Position numbers and translations under genes: made by a program. The notes under the pieces were generated by a model. That model made no database searches, was not told where the DNA came from, and saw only the letters and a program-made list of their open reading frames with translations. Below, one piece after another: positions 34,360 through 46,085 of a stretch of DNA of 64,000 bases (the first letter of the stretch is position 1; every line of letters begins with the position of its first letter). Origin of the DNA: Botrytis cinerea B05.10 (Eukaryota > Ascomycota > Leotiomycetes > Helotiales > Sclerotiniaceae); contig NC_037318.1 of assembly GCF_000143535.2 (NCBI RefSeq), forward strand, positions 310,001 through 374,000, written 5' to 3'.

Positions 34360-36148
34360 TCACATGTTAGGATTTTGAGATGGTGGCATTGTACCTAAAC
34401 CATATGGATTTTGAGACTGATGCATTGGTGGCATATCATCGTAGAGAGGAGGAACAACATATTGTGCAATTCCTTGTTGAATGCCAATAGGAGTATCTTT
34501 GTGGGCGAAAAGCATGGTTTTGAGTTGCATAATTTCATGAGCCATCTGTTGAACTTTTTGATGAAGAGTCTCATTTTCGTTGGTGTACGAATCAACTTTA
34601 CTTTGCAAGTTGTTCAACCATTGCTTCTTACGCTGTCTACATTTAAGAGCAGCAACCCTGGAAAAGGTGTTAGCTAGAAAAACAACATGCACAGAAACAA
34701 GCTTACCTGTTACGTTCCAGGAAACTCTTTCGCTTTTCATCTTCAGTTTCTGGCTTCTTGGGTTTACCATTGTTGTTATTGTTATTCTCTTCCTCTTCAA
34801 ATTCAAGTTGATCATCCATGTTATCCAAGTCTTCATTGGTGAATTCTTCTGGTTTCGAATCATCACCACCCTTTTGAGCTTTGGTTCTCTTGTTGTTCTT
34901 TGGTGGGGTTTTGTTGGTACTTGCTTTCCTCTTGGTGGCTCCTCTCTTCTTTCCTTGAGCACCTTGACCATTCATCTCATTATCATAAGAAATGCCATTA
35001 CCATTACTTGTAGGACTCATTGAATTCGAGTGAATAGAATTGTTCCTCGTTCCAGAATGACCATTGGTCAAAGGATGATTGTTTGGTCGGCCAGGTACTT
35101 GACCGTTAGCTTGAACCGGTTGCATGTTTTGGTTTAACATTTGATGATTGCGATTCAAGATATGTTGTTGTGCAGAGAATGGCGGTTGCCTCGATTGACC
35201 CAATGCGAGATTGTGATGTGGCGAAGAGTCGCGAGATGAGGCAGAAGTTTGAGTTAGCAATTGAAGACTCGCGGCTGCATTCAAAGAATCATTGTCAGGG
35301 TAGTTGCTCAAGACGTTGTGATTGTCTTCGTTGTGCTGTTGAGGTTGCGAAGTCACATTCATATCTCTCTGCTGTTGAGCCGCGAGACTGGCAGCTTGAA
35401 TAGCCGTTCGTTGAAACTCAGCCAATCCAGGTGTTTGAACAGAGCCTCCAAAACTATACCCACCAGGACTTGGAGTGGGTAACACCCTTGAATGCATACC
35501 CCTCATGTCCGATGTGACGGGAGTGTAGCCTCTTGGGCCATCACTAATCAAGTTATGATCTGCTGAGAAGTAATCTTCAGCAGGTTCTTTGGGACCGGTG
35601 AGCATGTTAGGACTTAATGGACCCGACCTTAACCCACTCAAGCCAAACCCAGGTGACGACGCTGATTGTAGAGCTTGGATCGAAGGCAACAAGGTACCAC
35701 CCGGGGTTTTGGCGGGAAGATTTGACTTCACCGGACCACCTCCAAATTGTGAGTCGAAAGGATTTTCTTCCTCTTCGTGTGAGTTGTTGGCCAACGCTCG
35801 CTTGGAAAGGTAATCGGAGATGTTGTTTTGTGGAGGGACAGGTATGTTTGGAAGTTGTCGACCGACATCCAAATGAACTGGCTTGACCGTGATATCTGGC
35901 ACGGTGGAATCGGCGGCTATGTAAGAGAGAAGTTAGTGACTGGGTTACACCTATGTACAGCATATGATTGTTTCAGATGAGAGGTATCAAATGTACCCAG
36001 TGTACTTAATTGGATTGATCCATGATAGCAGGATGGAATCAAGTCTTGCTTTTGATGACTAGGGATGGTTGAATTGAATTGAATACTTGCCTGCGGGCAG
36101 AAATTTTTCCTCTACAGGACTACTGCCGATCTTGGAAAAGGTCGGCAT
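34360..36148 (-). CDS. atf1: ATF/CREB-type bZIP transcription factor Atf1
   Basis: Predicted nuclear bZIP regulator of 521 aa, the fungal Atf1 orthologue that works downstream of the stress MAP kinase (Hog1/Sak1) in related fungi. Three exons: 36148..36091, 35916..34707 and 34657..34360. The bZIP (about 412-475) spans the second junction: RKSFLERNRVAALKCRQRKK, with basic core N-x-x-A-A-x-K-C-R, then a leucine-zipper-like heptad region to MLFAHKD. The N-terminal half is Ser/Pro/Gln-rich with TPSPGGYSFGG and several SP/TP sites that could be MAPK targets. A lysine-rich stretch (GKKRGATKRKASTNKT) probably serves nuclear import, and an Asp/Glu plus poly-Asn tract precedes the bZIP. Intron 1 uses a GC donor (GCAAGT). 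Confidence 0.92.
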
Positions 36149-36740
36149 GATGATGAAATACGGCACGGGCGATGACTAGTAAGGAAAGGAAAAAAGTAAA
36201 AAGACAATGGACGACGACGTAATGGAGGTGAATTAAGCTTGACGCCGTTGAGATGGAGAATTATCACCAGAGGCTGGATAGCAAAGGTCGACAATCGGTA
36301 TCGTCTTGCAGTGAGTGCAGTGGTGCAGGGCAGTTTACACGATGATGACGATATGATGACGAGGGTGGGTGGACTATTTAAAGGACTTGAGCGTGTGAGT
36401 AGTGAATGGGGGGTGTCGACCTATAGAGTGCGATGGTGCAATTGGCGTTCGCAGTAGTGTGCGCGTGTGGGTTGTGTGGTGTGTGATGTTGGATCGGGAT
36501 GTTGTGTATCTTGGTGGCGGGTAGATTTAGACGTTATTCTCCTTGTTGCTAAGGCTAGGAGAGAAGATGATCTCCGATTCCACAGATTCCAAGTCTTGGT
36601 ATTCTTATTAGTCGCGTTCTGGTTGTGGTTGTTGTCGTGGTGGGTGTTTTTGTTTTGGTTGTTCTTTATTGATTGCTTTCTCGATATTCGAAAAGAATCC
36701 TCAACGATACGAATGGGTTTTGGTGTCGACGTGTATCAGG

Positions 36741-36773
<33 letters not shown>

Positions 36774-36810
36774 AGTATGTATGTGCGTGTGCGTGTGCGT
36801 GTGCGGGCGT
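36741..36810. repeat. (GT)n tract grading into GTGCGT repeats
   Basis: Dinucleotide GT array at about 36746-36772, then GTGCGT hexamers to about 36808. Confidence 0.9.
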
Positions 36811-37281
36811 GTTTGTGTTGTGTTGTGTGTATCGTATTGTATAATGGTATGTATGTTGTTTCGCCGTGTGGTATTGCGCGATTCCTATTTGTTTTGCTGT
36901 GTGTCTGTGGGTATTCGTTTTTCCCTTTCCCTTTCGCGACTCGACTCGACTCGACTTGACTTGACTTGACGACGTGAGGCTCTCTCGACCGAATGGATTT
37001 CTGTGGGTTTGTGGATAGAGGAACGATTCACAGCACGAGGGTGAATGGATGGATGGAGATGATGTCAGTGTGTGTATCCTTTCAATTCCTCCCAAGATAC
37101 CTGTATCGTATTCAGATTGAAAAATCGAGACCTCGAATCTGGATAGACACACGGGCGGGCGGGGACGCAAAGAAAGTTTCAATCTTTATTGCTGTTTAGA
37201 TATTGATATTGATTTTGATGTGGATTTTGATTTTCTTCCAATGTCCCAAACGTTCGTCGGGTCGATGGTTGCGCTGGTTGC

Positions 37282-37320
37282 GTGAATGAATGAATGGATG
37301 GATGGATGGATGGATGGATG
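37282..37320. repeat. (GGAT)n / (GAAT)n microsatellite
   Basis: GAAT units followed by about seven GGAT units. Further GGAT/GGGT units lie at 37413-37500. Confidence 0.9.
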
Positions 37321-37683
37321 TAGCGGTGACGTAACGTTTTGGGGGGGAAAAGAAATGAATGGATTTGGTTTGCGAGAGAAAAAAAAAGTGATGAAATTTA
37401 ACTTTTGCGACCGGTGGATGGGTGGATGGGTGGGTGAGTGGATGAGTGGATGAATGGATGAATGAATGGGTTGGGTGAGTGTGTGAGTGGGTGGATGGAT
37501 AAGTAGTGGGTGTGTGGGTTTATTGTTGTTCAAAAAGGAAGTGGTTCCCTCTTCAATTCTTGCCCGTCTCTCCCTTTTTTTTCGACTTTCTTTCCTTTCT
37601 CTTATTCTTCTTCTCCTTCTTCTTCTTCTTCTTCTTCCTCTTGACAAAGCATTCAAGTGAAAATTCAATACTCGGTGCGAAAT

Positions 37684-37739
37684 CAAAATCAGAATCAGAA
37701 TCAGAATCAGAATCAGAATCAGAATCAGAATCAGAATCA
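37684..37739. repeat. Hexanucleotide (AATCAG)n, about 9 units
   Basis: Near-perfect hexamer array; on either strand it translates to monotonous Ser/Glu or Ser/Asp repeats, but there is no gene context. Confidence 0.93.
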
Positions 37740-38238
37740 AAAACCAGCGAAACCCTCTCTCTTCCTTGATCAAAAAAGACAGACAACAGGCAGAAGACAG
37801 ACAGAATACAACAATGGATTGATGTAATCGTTATATTGCTCTATCTCTCCCTCTGATGAATGACTTGATGAATGGCTGATGAGATGAGGCTCTGTGCTGT
37901 CCCGGGCGGTTTCTCAATTCAAAGTTATGAAAACGAGTTAATTATTCAGATGGCAGCTTATGCTTCTTCTTGTTCTTGTTCGATCCGGCACAGATCCGAT
38001 GCGAATGATATTATGATGTACGGTAGTGAGGGAAGAAAGTTGCAGGAAGGGGAAGGAGAAGAAAAAAACGATGACGAAAGATGATGATGACGCTTGACTT
38101 GACTTGAACTCCTCTTTTGATGTCCCATTGGGTCTTCTGGTCCAATCATCCATGTGCATTTCAGATGATGCTCCACTTTGCTGATGTGCTTTTCACGGAC
38201 GCTATGCCTCTTTGATCTGCAATCCTCTCCTTGATTAC

Positions 38239-38239
38239 A

Positions 38240-38278
<39 letters not shown>

Positions 38279-38290
38279 GAAAGGAAAGGA
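38239..38290. repeat. (AAAG)n microsatellite followed by GGAAA units
   Basis: About ten tetranucleotide units, then AAAGG units to 38290. Confidence 0.93.
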
Positions 38291-39918
38291 TGAAAATGGC
38301 GAATGACTAATCAAGTATGGATGGAAAATCTCGAGTCAATGTGCCAAGAGATTTCCAGGAGATATCATGTTCATGTTGACTTTGAATACGAAGTCGACAT
38401 TCGAGTAATTAATTCCACACACGTGCACTGATACTGACTAATAATGATGGCTGATAGCAAATGTCAAATGTCAAACGCCAGAGAGTGTGAAGGTTAGTAT
38501 GATTCCATATTTGATCAAGATATCCAAAGTCTCATCTCATCTCATCTCATCTTATATTGATTCATAACAAGTCACATATTCCCCTTCCCCCTTAACCTTA
38601 TATCTATCAAATACCTACCTACCTACCTACCTAAACCACTCTCGCTCATCTCACCAATCATCCTTCCACTCACCTCCCTAGATAAGAAATAAGTCCAGCC
38701 AGATCCTTCACATGCACATAGGTAATCGCACCAATCCAATCCAGTCTATTTCATTCCATTCCGATCCGATCTATCTATTATCTACTCACGTGCTATTTTA
38801 CAATCAGTTCAGTCAGTCACACTCACCCTCCTCCTTCTTTTTCCTCGGTAAAAACAACAACAACAATAACAACAATGTGGCAAACTACTGTACATCGTAC
38901 GTACATACCCTCTATCTATCCATACAAATCCAATCCAATCCAATCCTTCTCATTCCGGTAACCCGTTGAGAACCCTATTCGGAACAAGAAGCGGATTTCG
39001 ATTGTTATTCATTTACAATAAGTTATCTGCACCCTCGATTCTTCTCCTTATCTATCTATCTTTCTATCAAACAATATCATCATATAAAAAACTCATACCG
39101 GTACATCATCTATAGTTATAGAAAATCCACATCACCCCAACCCAAAAAAACTCACTCTTCTAATTATAATTATAATTACAATCACAATTATAAATAATAC
39201 TATAAAATTTACATGACTATAAAATTTCATCTATAACCAACTGACTAACTAACTAACTAACCAATCCCTTCCCTTCCCTTCCCTTCACCGTCTTCTTCTC
39301 CTCCTCCTCCTCCTACTCTTCTCCATCGATAAACCCAAAAACCTCCCCCCCATCAAAAAAATAATCAACCACCCAGTGGAGTAAATCTAACATCTTTTTT
39401 TTCTTTCTCTCTTACTTTCTCTCCTTCAACCTAACTAGAACCTAAAACCTACATCGTACTGAAATAATCCTTTCCTCCATCCATCCATCCCTCTACAAAC
39501 TAACCCAACACACCATCACCATCACAATCCAATCCAACCCAACCCAATAAAATACCCAAGGGGGCCAGCCCCCAAACCCCCGATGCTCGCTTCGCTCGAG
39601 ATTAACTGTAAAATACCACATTCGTATCGATAACTATATTATATTATATTAGAATAGATTAGAATAGAGCAAGAAGTATAATGAAATTCGAATTCGAATT
39701 CGAATTACCAAGTTCAAATCAAGTGAGAAGTATAAGTAGTTAGTTAGTTAGTTATTAAACTTATGAGATTGATGTTGAGATTGCTCAACTATTCATATCA
39801 CGTGTCCTATCTCTCTCTCCCTTTCTCGCTCTCTCTCTCTCACATACACAGACACATATATACACTCGCAAGCTGTAGAGTATATAATCAAGTATATATG
39901 ATTGATGTATATCGATTT

Positions 39919-39948
39919 CATACATACATACATACATACATACATACA

Positions 39949-39977
<29 letters not shown>
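39919..39977. repeat. (CATA)n microsatellite, about 14 units
   Basis: Uninterrupted tetranucleotide array, with related TATACATA text to 40010. Confidence 0.95.
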
Positions 39978-39979
<2 letters not shown>

Positions 39980-40091
39980 CTATATACATACATATCTATA
40001 TTATACATACCTCACACTGACACTCACACGCACCTCCCAAATCTCTCATCCATTTACCTACCATTTCTTAGCTGTATGTAATCTTAAGGAT

Positions 40092-40130
40092 TTTACTTTA
40101 CTTTACTTTACTTTACTTTACTTTACTTCA
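40092..40130. repeat. (CTTTA)n pentanucleotide, about 8 units
   Basis: Head-to-tail TTTAC/CTTTA units read directly. Confidence 0.93.
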
Positions 40131-40322
40131 CCAGTATTTACCTTCTCCTACCCAATACCTCTCTCATCCTTCCTTCCTTCCTACCTACCTACTGCTCACC
40201 ATATACTCGCTCGCTCACCTGTCCATCTCACCTACCTATCCGTCTCGTAAATACAATCAACCACACCATCTAGATCAATCATATCAAATCATCGATCCTC
40301 CTTCCCAATGACGGAGACTGAT

Positions 40323-40324
40323 TT

Positions 40325-40368
<44 letters not shown>

Positions 40369-40370
40369 TC
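40323..40370. repeat. (TTTC)n microsatellite, about 12 units
   Basis: Uninterrupted tetranucleotide array. A hexamer ATCAAC array follows at about 40409-40445. Confidence 0.94.
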
Positions 40371-40990
40371 GTGTCTATCTATCTACATTTTATATTTATT
40401 ATCATATCACATCAATATCAACATCAACATCAACATCAACATCGATATCAACATCGACATTAATCAATAACTAATAACGATGATAATAATAATAATAATA
40501 ATAACAACAACAAGAAGAGGAATAGCATCAAGTGATAAACACCAAGCAACAAGTAAAAATAATAAAAAATAAAAAGTTAATCTAACCTAACGCTAACTAT
40601 GAGATTACATTATATTATATTATATCATCTAATACTTATCAGATTTTTTTATTTGGGCTTTGTTGTAACTACGATATTGTATTGTATTGTGATCTTGAGG
40701 ATTTTAAGGATTTTAAGGATTTTGACAATGTACAAATAGAGAGATTAAGACTAGGGAATTGGGATGATTCTTTTTTTTTTGATTTTGCATTCTCGTCTAA
40801 CTCATCTTTTGCGATTTCGCTGCAGTAATCACATCATACGATAAAATTTACCATGGTATCTATTTACAAACTAAGTAATTTTACATTTCCCCTCCTCTCA
40901 TCTCCCCCCTCCTCTCCTAGATCAACAAGCGAGCGCATCTATTCTCCATCTCCCGACCTCACACCCCAATTACCGAGAGAGAAACCCCCC

Positions 40991-42216
40991 TCAAAGTCTC
41001 GAACTCTTCCCTCCCACCCCCCGAATCCTAAACCCATGTCTCGGAGTATGAATCTTCACCCTCACCCCACCCTTCGTCTTCGACTCAATCACAATTTCCC
41101 GCGTCGAGAGACCCCTCAAAACCCCCCTATCCCTCCTCCGCATCCCCGTATCAATCGGCCAAACCTCCACTTCCTGACCCCTCTGCAACCCCGTCGGATC
41201 CTGCACATCCACACACTCATCCCCCTCTACGAAATCAGCCGCCGACACTTTCTCCAGGACTTCTGCGCCGGAGAGAAGTACGGGCTTGGGAATTTTCTTC
41301 CCCGCGAGTCGTGTCGCTTGATCAAATCGCGATATCCACGCGTAGGTGTGCGGGAATTGTTGCGCGGATATGTAGTTCGGGGGTAATGCGCCGGGTAAGG
41401 TGGTCAACCAATGGAAAGGCCAGATGGCTATACTTAATGTTAGTATGATTTCTCATCTCACCCTCATGATATACGTATAATATAGCATCTCCATCTCACA
41501 ATCTCCATAACCACCATCATCACCCTCCATACATACCTTCAATATCCGCCAACGACGGCCCCTCACCCCCCAAGATCCACTCTCTCCCATCCCCCAAAAA
41601 CCCCCTCTCCACCATCTCAAACGCCCCCTTAAGCGCAACCAACGCCTCGGGTCTCCCCTTCTCCAAACTCTCCCTCTCCCAACTCCTCCCCGTGTAATCC
41701 TCCCTATCGCTCGTAAACTTCGGATCTCTCAACAACGGTAAATCCAACGGCAACAACTGCGCCGCGCGCGCGAACAATCCATCAACCGTCCACATCTCCA
41801 ACAACTTCTCGATCCCGCTCTGCGCCGCACCCCCTGAAATCTTCGGACGCTCAGGATACAAGTCCTCGAGTTTTTGGAGTATCAATCGCGTGTCGTGGTA
41901 GATGTCTCGACCGATGAGCACGATGGGGATACGTCGATATTGCGTTCCGAGTGCGTGGATGTCGGGGCGTGGCATGGTGGGGGGTTGGAGACATTCGGAG
42001 TACGGGATTCCGCGGAGGGTGAGGTACCATGTTATTCTATTTGGGGTGTTAGGAAATGTTGGGTTTGGGTGGGATGGGATGGATGGGATGGGAGGCGAAG
42101 ATAGATCTCAAATGAATAAGAATAGGAATCAAATAGAAACATACATACCTCTTAGCAAATGGCGAAAATCGATAATGAAACACAATTATCTCGGGACGTT
42201 GTGTCGACGACGTCAT
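40991..42216 (-). CDS. Glutathione S-transferase-like protein with C-terminal extension
   Basis: Predicted 334-aa protein. Three exons, 42216..42149, 42036..41537 and 41427..40991, join in frame with GTATGT donors. The N-terminal third has a GST/thioredoxin-like fold: IIVFHYRFSPFAKRITWYL, then RGIPYSECLQPP, the cis-Pro region RRIPIVLIGRDIYHDTRLI and LEDLYPERP. A mostly helical GST C-terminal domain follows, with REWILGGEGPSLADIEAIWP near residue 180. The last 100 residues (ADFVEGDECVDVQDPTGLQR to the end) look beta-rich and are not part of a standard GST, which is usually 210-250 aa. Substrate is unknown. Confidence 0.83.
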
Positions 42217-45118
42217 TGTGATGCAGAGACGAGATGATAAGACCAGTGTGAACTTATCTCCTTGTATGTCTGTCTGTCTTTCGAATATGAGAGGGGAAAA
42301 TTGATTTTCTCTACTCAAATGATCGATCGACTTTGATTGCGAGCGAGAATTGAATGAATGAGTAAATAAATAAATCAGTAACGAAGAATCAATCTCACAA
42401 ACCAAAAAAAATCAAGGACCCTCGACCTCGACCCCAAGCTCAAGCTCAAGCTCAAGCTCCAAAATGCGGAGAGGTGGAGATGCGGATGCAGGCGGGTGTG
42501 GATACCGAGGTTCGGGCTTAACGATGACGGTTACATGACGGTTAGACGCTGAGCAATATGCACTTTGTGCTTGGCTAGGTCAGGTACATATTGATTGTCA
42601 TTTTGTACTAGATTTCTTGGAGGTTTCTTTGCTTGCTATTTGGGTTTATGGTTGTTTTGTGTGTGTGTGTGTGTGTGTTGTTTCAGGGGGAAAGGGGGGG
42701 GGGGGGGTTTATTCATCTATGTTTCTTGACTTTATTATATTGTGCTGTGGTGTCGACTCGTATAATATTATATATATCGAGATAAATCGTATCAAGCCAA
42801 GTCAAAGTACATCTCTCCATCTCTCTATCTGTCTATTCACCTCGTATATATAATATACTCCGAGTCAAATCATCGAAGAAGAGTAATGAGAATAAGACAT
42901 GGAATAGGAAATGGAAACGGAAAACTCAATCTCGTGAAAGAGGTGGTTTTATATCATCTATACAAAGGAGAAAGATACATACACAAGGTTATAGAATATG
43001 CAGATATACTAACTAGGTAGGGAAGTAGGTATTTTCAAACAATCTCTTCAGTCGTGTATATTTTTTGTATAGCTTGTTTATCTTGAGATTCCGATTCAAC
43101 GATTTTGAATACCGTCCGCGGCTTGTACTTGAAGTTCGAGTGTCGAGTGGCGAGTGGAGGATTCATATTTATCTCTTTTTGATTGTTTCTAGATACTCTT
43201 TTTCTTTGGTTGAGAGAAAGGGGGATAATTTAATAGATGCTGCTATCTATCGTAGCGGATACAGTACTTCTTGGTATCACCTCGATAGTGATTATGACAT
43301 CTTCATAATAGGTATGTAATTTTCTATATTGTATTGCATCTCTCTATTCCGGGTTCAAAGCTACAAAAGCCATATACAATACGCTCGTCTGATAGCGTGC
43401 TAGTGCACTCATGTGTGCATTTTTACTCGTGTCGCAACAATACTATGGAGTTACGTGATTCTTGATGGGTTGAGATGTTGTTGTTGATGCATTTAGTAGG
43501 TAGGTAGGTAGGTGTCTAAGTTTACGTTATCTGGATTTTGCGGGGAGGATGAAAGGAGGGGAGATTCATTTTTATCTCACTGACTGGACACTTGTTTATG
43601 TGAGCAGTTCATTCTTAGTCTGCAATTGGGGATGGAATTGATGTTTTCGGTAGTAATGTTTGGTTACTAGTGTTCTAGAAAACATCTTTGATTTGGGTGT
43701 TTGAAGGATGAGGGGTAGGAGTAGGGGAGAAGGAGAGAGAGGGGGGGTGAGAAAGGAAAATGGCTGAGGTTGTTTATGCTTGGAGGTTGAATCTTATGGA
43801 TTCTGGCGGCGAGGGATGCAGAATGTGACATTGGGGATGAAAGGGGAACGGAAGTGATATATATGCACGATTGGACGTCAAGTGAAATGTATTTCCCCAT
43901 TCTTTCTTCCTTCATTGTTTTCTTATCGTATGTTTATATCCAGATATCGAAGTTACAGGACATGCACTAGGATTTTTTTCTCATATTCCTCGCCTGTTCC
44001 TTTCCCATCCCCTATATTCGCGACTGACTGAACCCTTTCCACTTCCCCCATTTCCCCCTGTGTTTATCTTCCGAGATCGAAGATATTATCCCCACTATCT
44101 CAGTTGAGATAAGTAATGAAGTAGAGATGCTAAAGACCAGGTCCTCTGACTTACATCTCACAAGTCCTTTCTATCCTGCCTAATAGTTCTACGTAGGGCT
44201 CCTGAATGATGGATGCTGAGCACAACACACAGCTAGAATTCTTCGATTTGTGTTTCGTTATTCAAGATCTTAATATATATTCCCTTCTCTTACTCCGGTG
44301 TATATACCAAGATCTAGATAAAAGAGATGGAGAATAGGATAGATATCCTTAGGTGATAAGCCTGAAAAGATGAATTCTCAATATCTTTTTTTTTTGTTAA
44401 ATCAAATCGGTTGTCTGAAATGGATAGTTTATAAACGCTCTTTTGGTTGGGTAGAGGAGAATATTAGTTGAGACATTTATGAGTACATAGTTTCTACATT
44501 GCTTTGTTAAGCAGTAACTTTGGGTCGCGTGGATTTTGGATTTGGGTGTAGGGGAGCTCGCTGGGTATTATGTTTAGTGTTTGTATGAGAAGGATATGGG
44601 TGACGTAGTACCTACGATGGTAGGTTTTACATGCCAAAGTTGTATTCTTTCTTAAGATTTAGTTATGTATAGGAAAACGGAGATCTTGAATAAAAATTAT
44701 TGAAAGAGCTAGTTTACTTTTAATTCGCTTAGGGTTACTCTACATTGGCCATTTTATTGAACCCATTCACTACGTTCAGAGTGGATAGATAGCTATTCTA
44801 GACTTGAGGGTCTGAATATTCGATCTGCTATTGGTTGGAATTGAGATGCTGGTGTATCTTTTTGTGTGGAGAATGATGGATGGAGTGGAAGCGGCAGTAG
44901 AGAAGAACAGAGATGAATAGATCAAGACATTTGAATACTACATGTACCTCTGGGTTATCTCAATCAGAGCTGGTGACGAGTGGAAATTAGGGAGCTTAGA
45001 ATTCAAATGAGGAAATGACAACAAGTAGGCGAAGAGTAATAAAAGCTATAGATATTCTTTTTGCGACAGACTAATTGCTAACTTCAAGTGGAGTTGTATA
45101 CAAATGATGCAATTTTTC
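42217..45118. other. Intergenic region
   Basis: Includes CAAGCT hexamer repeats at about 42434-42460, a GT tract at 42660-42679, a G-run at about 42690-42708, GGTA repeats near 43500 and otherwise unremarkable AT-rich sequence. No gene is supported. Confidence 0.45.
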
Positions 45119-46085
45119 TTAGACCGGGATTTTTACAGTGTCACAAATCTGCACTTTGCCAAGAATGAGGATGAAAAAATCAACTTTAGGCTCTACAGCG
45201 TTCCAAGTCTCCTCGTTGGAATCGTAGTCGGCGTAGTTGTAGTGGAAACACACACCGATCTTCTCATAGCCGGCCTTGCCAACAACTACTTCACTCATAT
45301 CTTGAGTAAGGTTGTAGGTAACACATCTAAGAGCTGTCGTGATGTCGGCATGAATAGCCATGTAGATGAAACGAGGCCATATGTGCGAGCTCACTGGCTT
45401 GGACCTCATCCCTCATTTTATCATATATGAAGACTTGAATCAAGCTCCAGAAGACATGACTTTCGCTGGTATTTTGAGTCTGTGTTACGGTTTCGATATC
45501 GACTTGAAGATCTTCTCTAGTTCGGTGTATAGCGATGTTGGCACAATGAGGCCGGTGAGAATCCTCTGAATGAGCTGTATATGGAAGTCAGCCTTCTCTG
45601 TTTCTATATGCTTGGTGCATAGCTCGCTGCGAGGGTTACATAACCTAAAAAATCAGTATATAGCTCTATAAGAAGACGTGATTGAGTAGATCATGCTCTT
45701 ACCACGTAGTCATGTTAGTCAAATAATGGTCAACGACCTTGAAACAATAGAGGGAGCGCTTCGACCGAGCATCTTCATCCATGCTTTTTGGGAGTTCGCC
45801 CTCCTTCTTTCGGTCCTTTACATGAATACCGGCTTGGGTGTCCAACTATTGTTGGGTAAGTTTCATCATCTGTTCGAGCTTTTGTACACGATCCTTGAAC
45901 TTATCGGGAATCTTCTTCGACTTGAAGCTCGCATAGATGATATTTTGAGGATAGTCTGACCCCAAATCGTCCTTATAAGGGGCCTCATCTCCACTGGCCG
46001 CTGGATCCTGGTATTAGTAGGTATGGATAGGGATTTCAGCCACGCTAAAAAGCCAGTCCTTGTCACAAATTACGGAAGTAGACAT
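45119..46085 (-). pseudogene. Decayed protein-coding gene, family unrecognised
   Basis: From an ATG at 46085 the minus strand reads coherent protein-like sequence interrupted by stops, and it can be followed for the whole span. Segments include VICDKDWLFSVAEIPIHTY, NIIYASFKSKKIPDKFKDRV, KHIETEKADFHIQLIQRILT and the last open part GMRSKPVSSHIWPRFIYMAI ... ILGKVQICDTVKIPV (ending 45119). A likely intron with donor GTAAGA near 45707 and acceptor TTTTTAG near 45651 keeps the frame. Stops occur at 46014-46016 (TAA) and 45846-45848 (TAG), then TAA, TGA and TGA before the last segment. Three of the five could be glutamine codons changed by C-to-T in a CpA context. Confidence 0.65.

Larger units (their letters stand above)
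36149..40990. promoter_or_regulatory. 4.8 kb upstream region of atf1, packed with microsatellites
   Basis: No gene is supported between the atf1 start and the GST-like gene's 3' end. The stretch contains at least ten separate simple-sequence arrays (listed individually) and CT- or CA-rich text. Part is probably a long 5' leader and promoter of atf1. A CRE-like TGACGTAA lies at 37327-37334. Confidence 0.5.

Noticed and set aside
37186..37786. ORFs with Ser-Asp, Ser-Glu or poly-Ile/Leu repeats upstream of atf1
   Set aside because: They only reflect the AATCAG and TTC satellites; no start context, splice structure or family match.
36741..40370. CRISPR-like spaced repeats
   Set aside because: These are simple head-to-tail microsatellites without spacers, in a eukaryotic genome.
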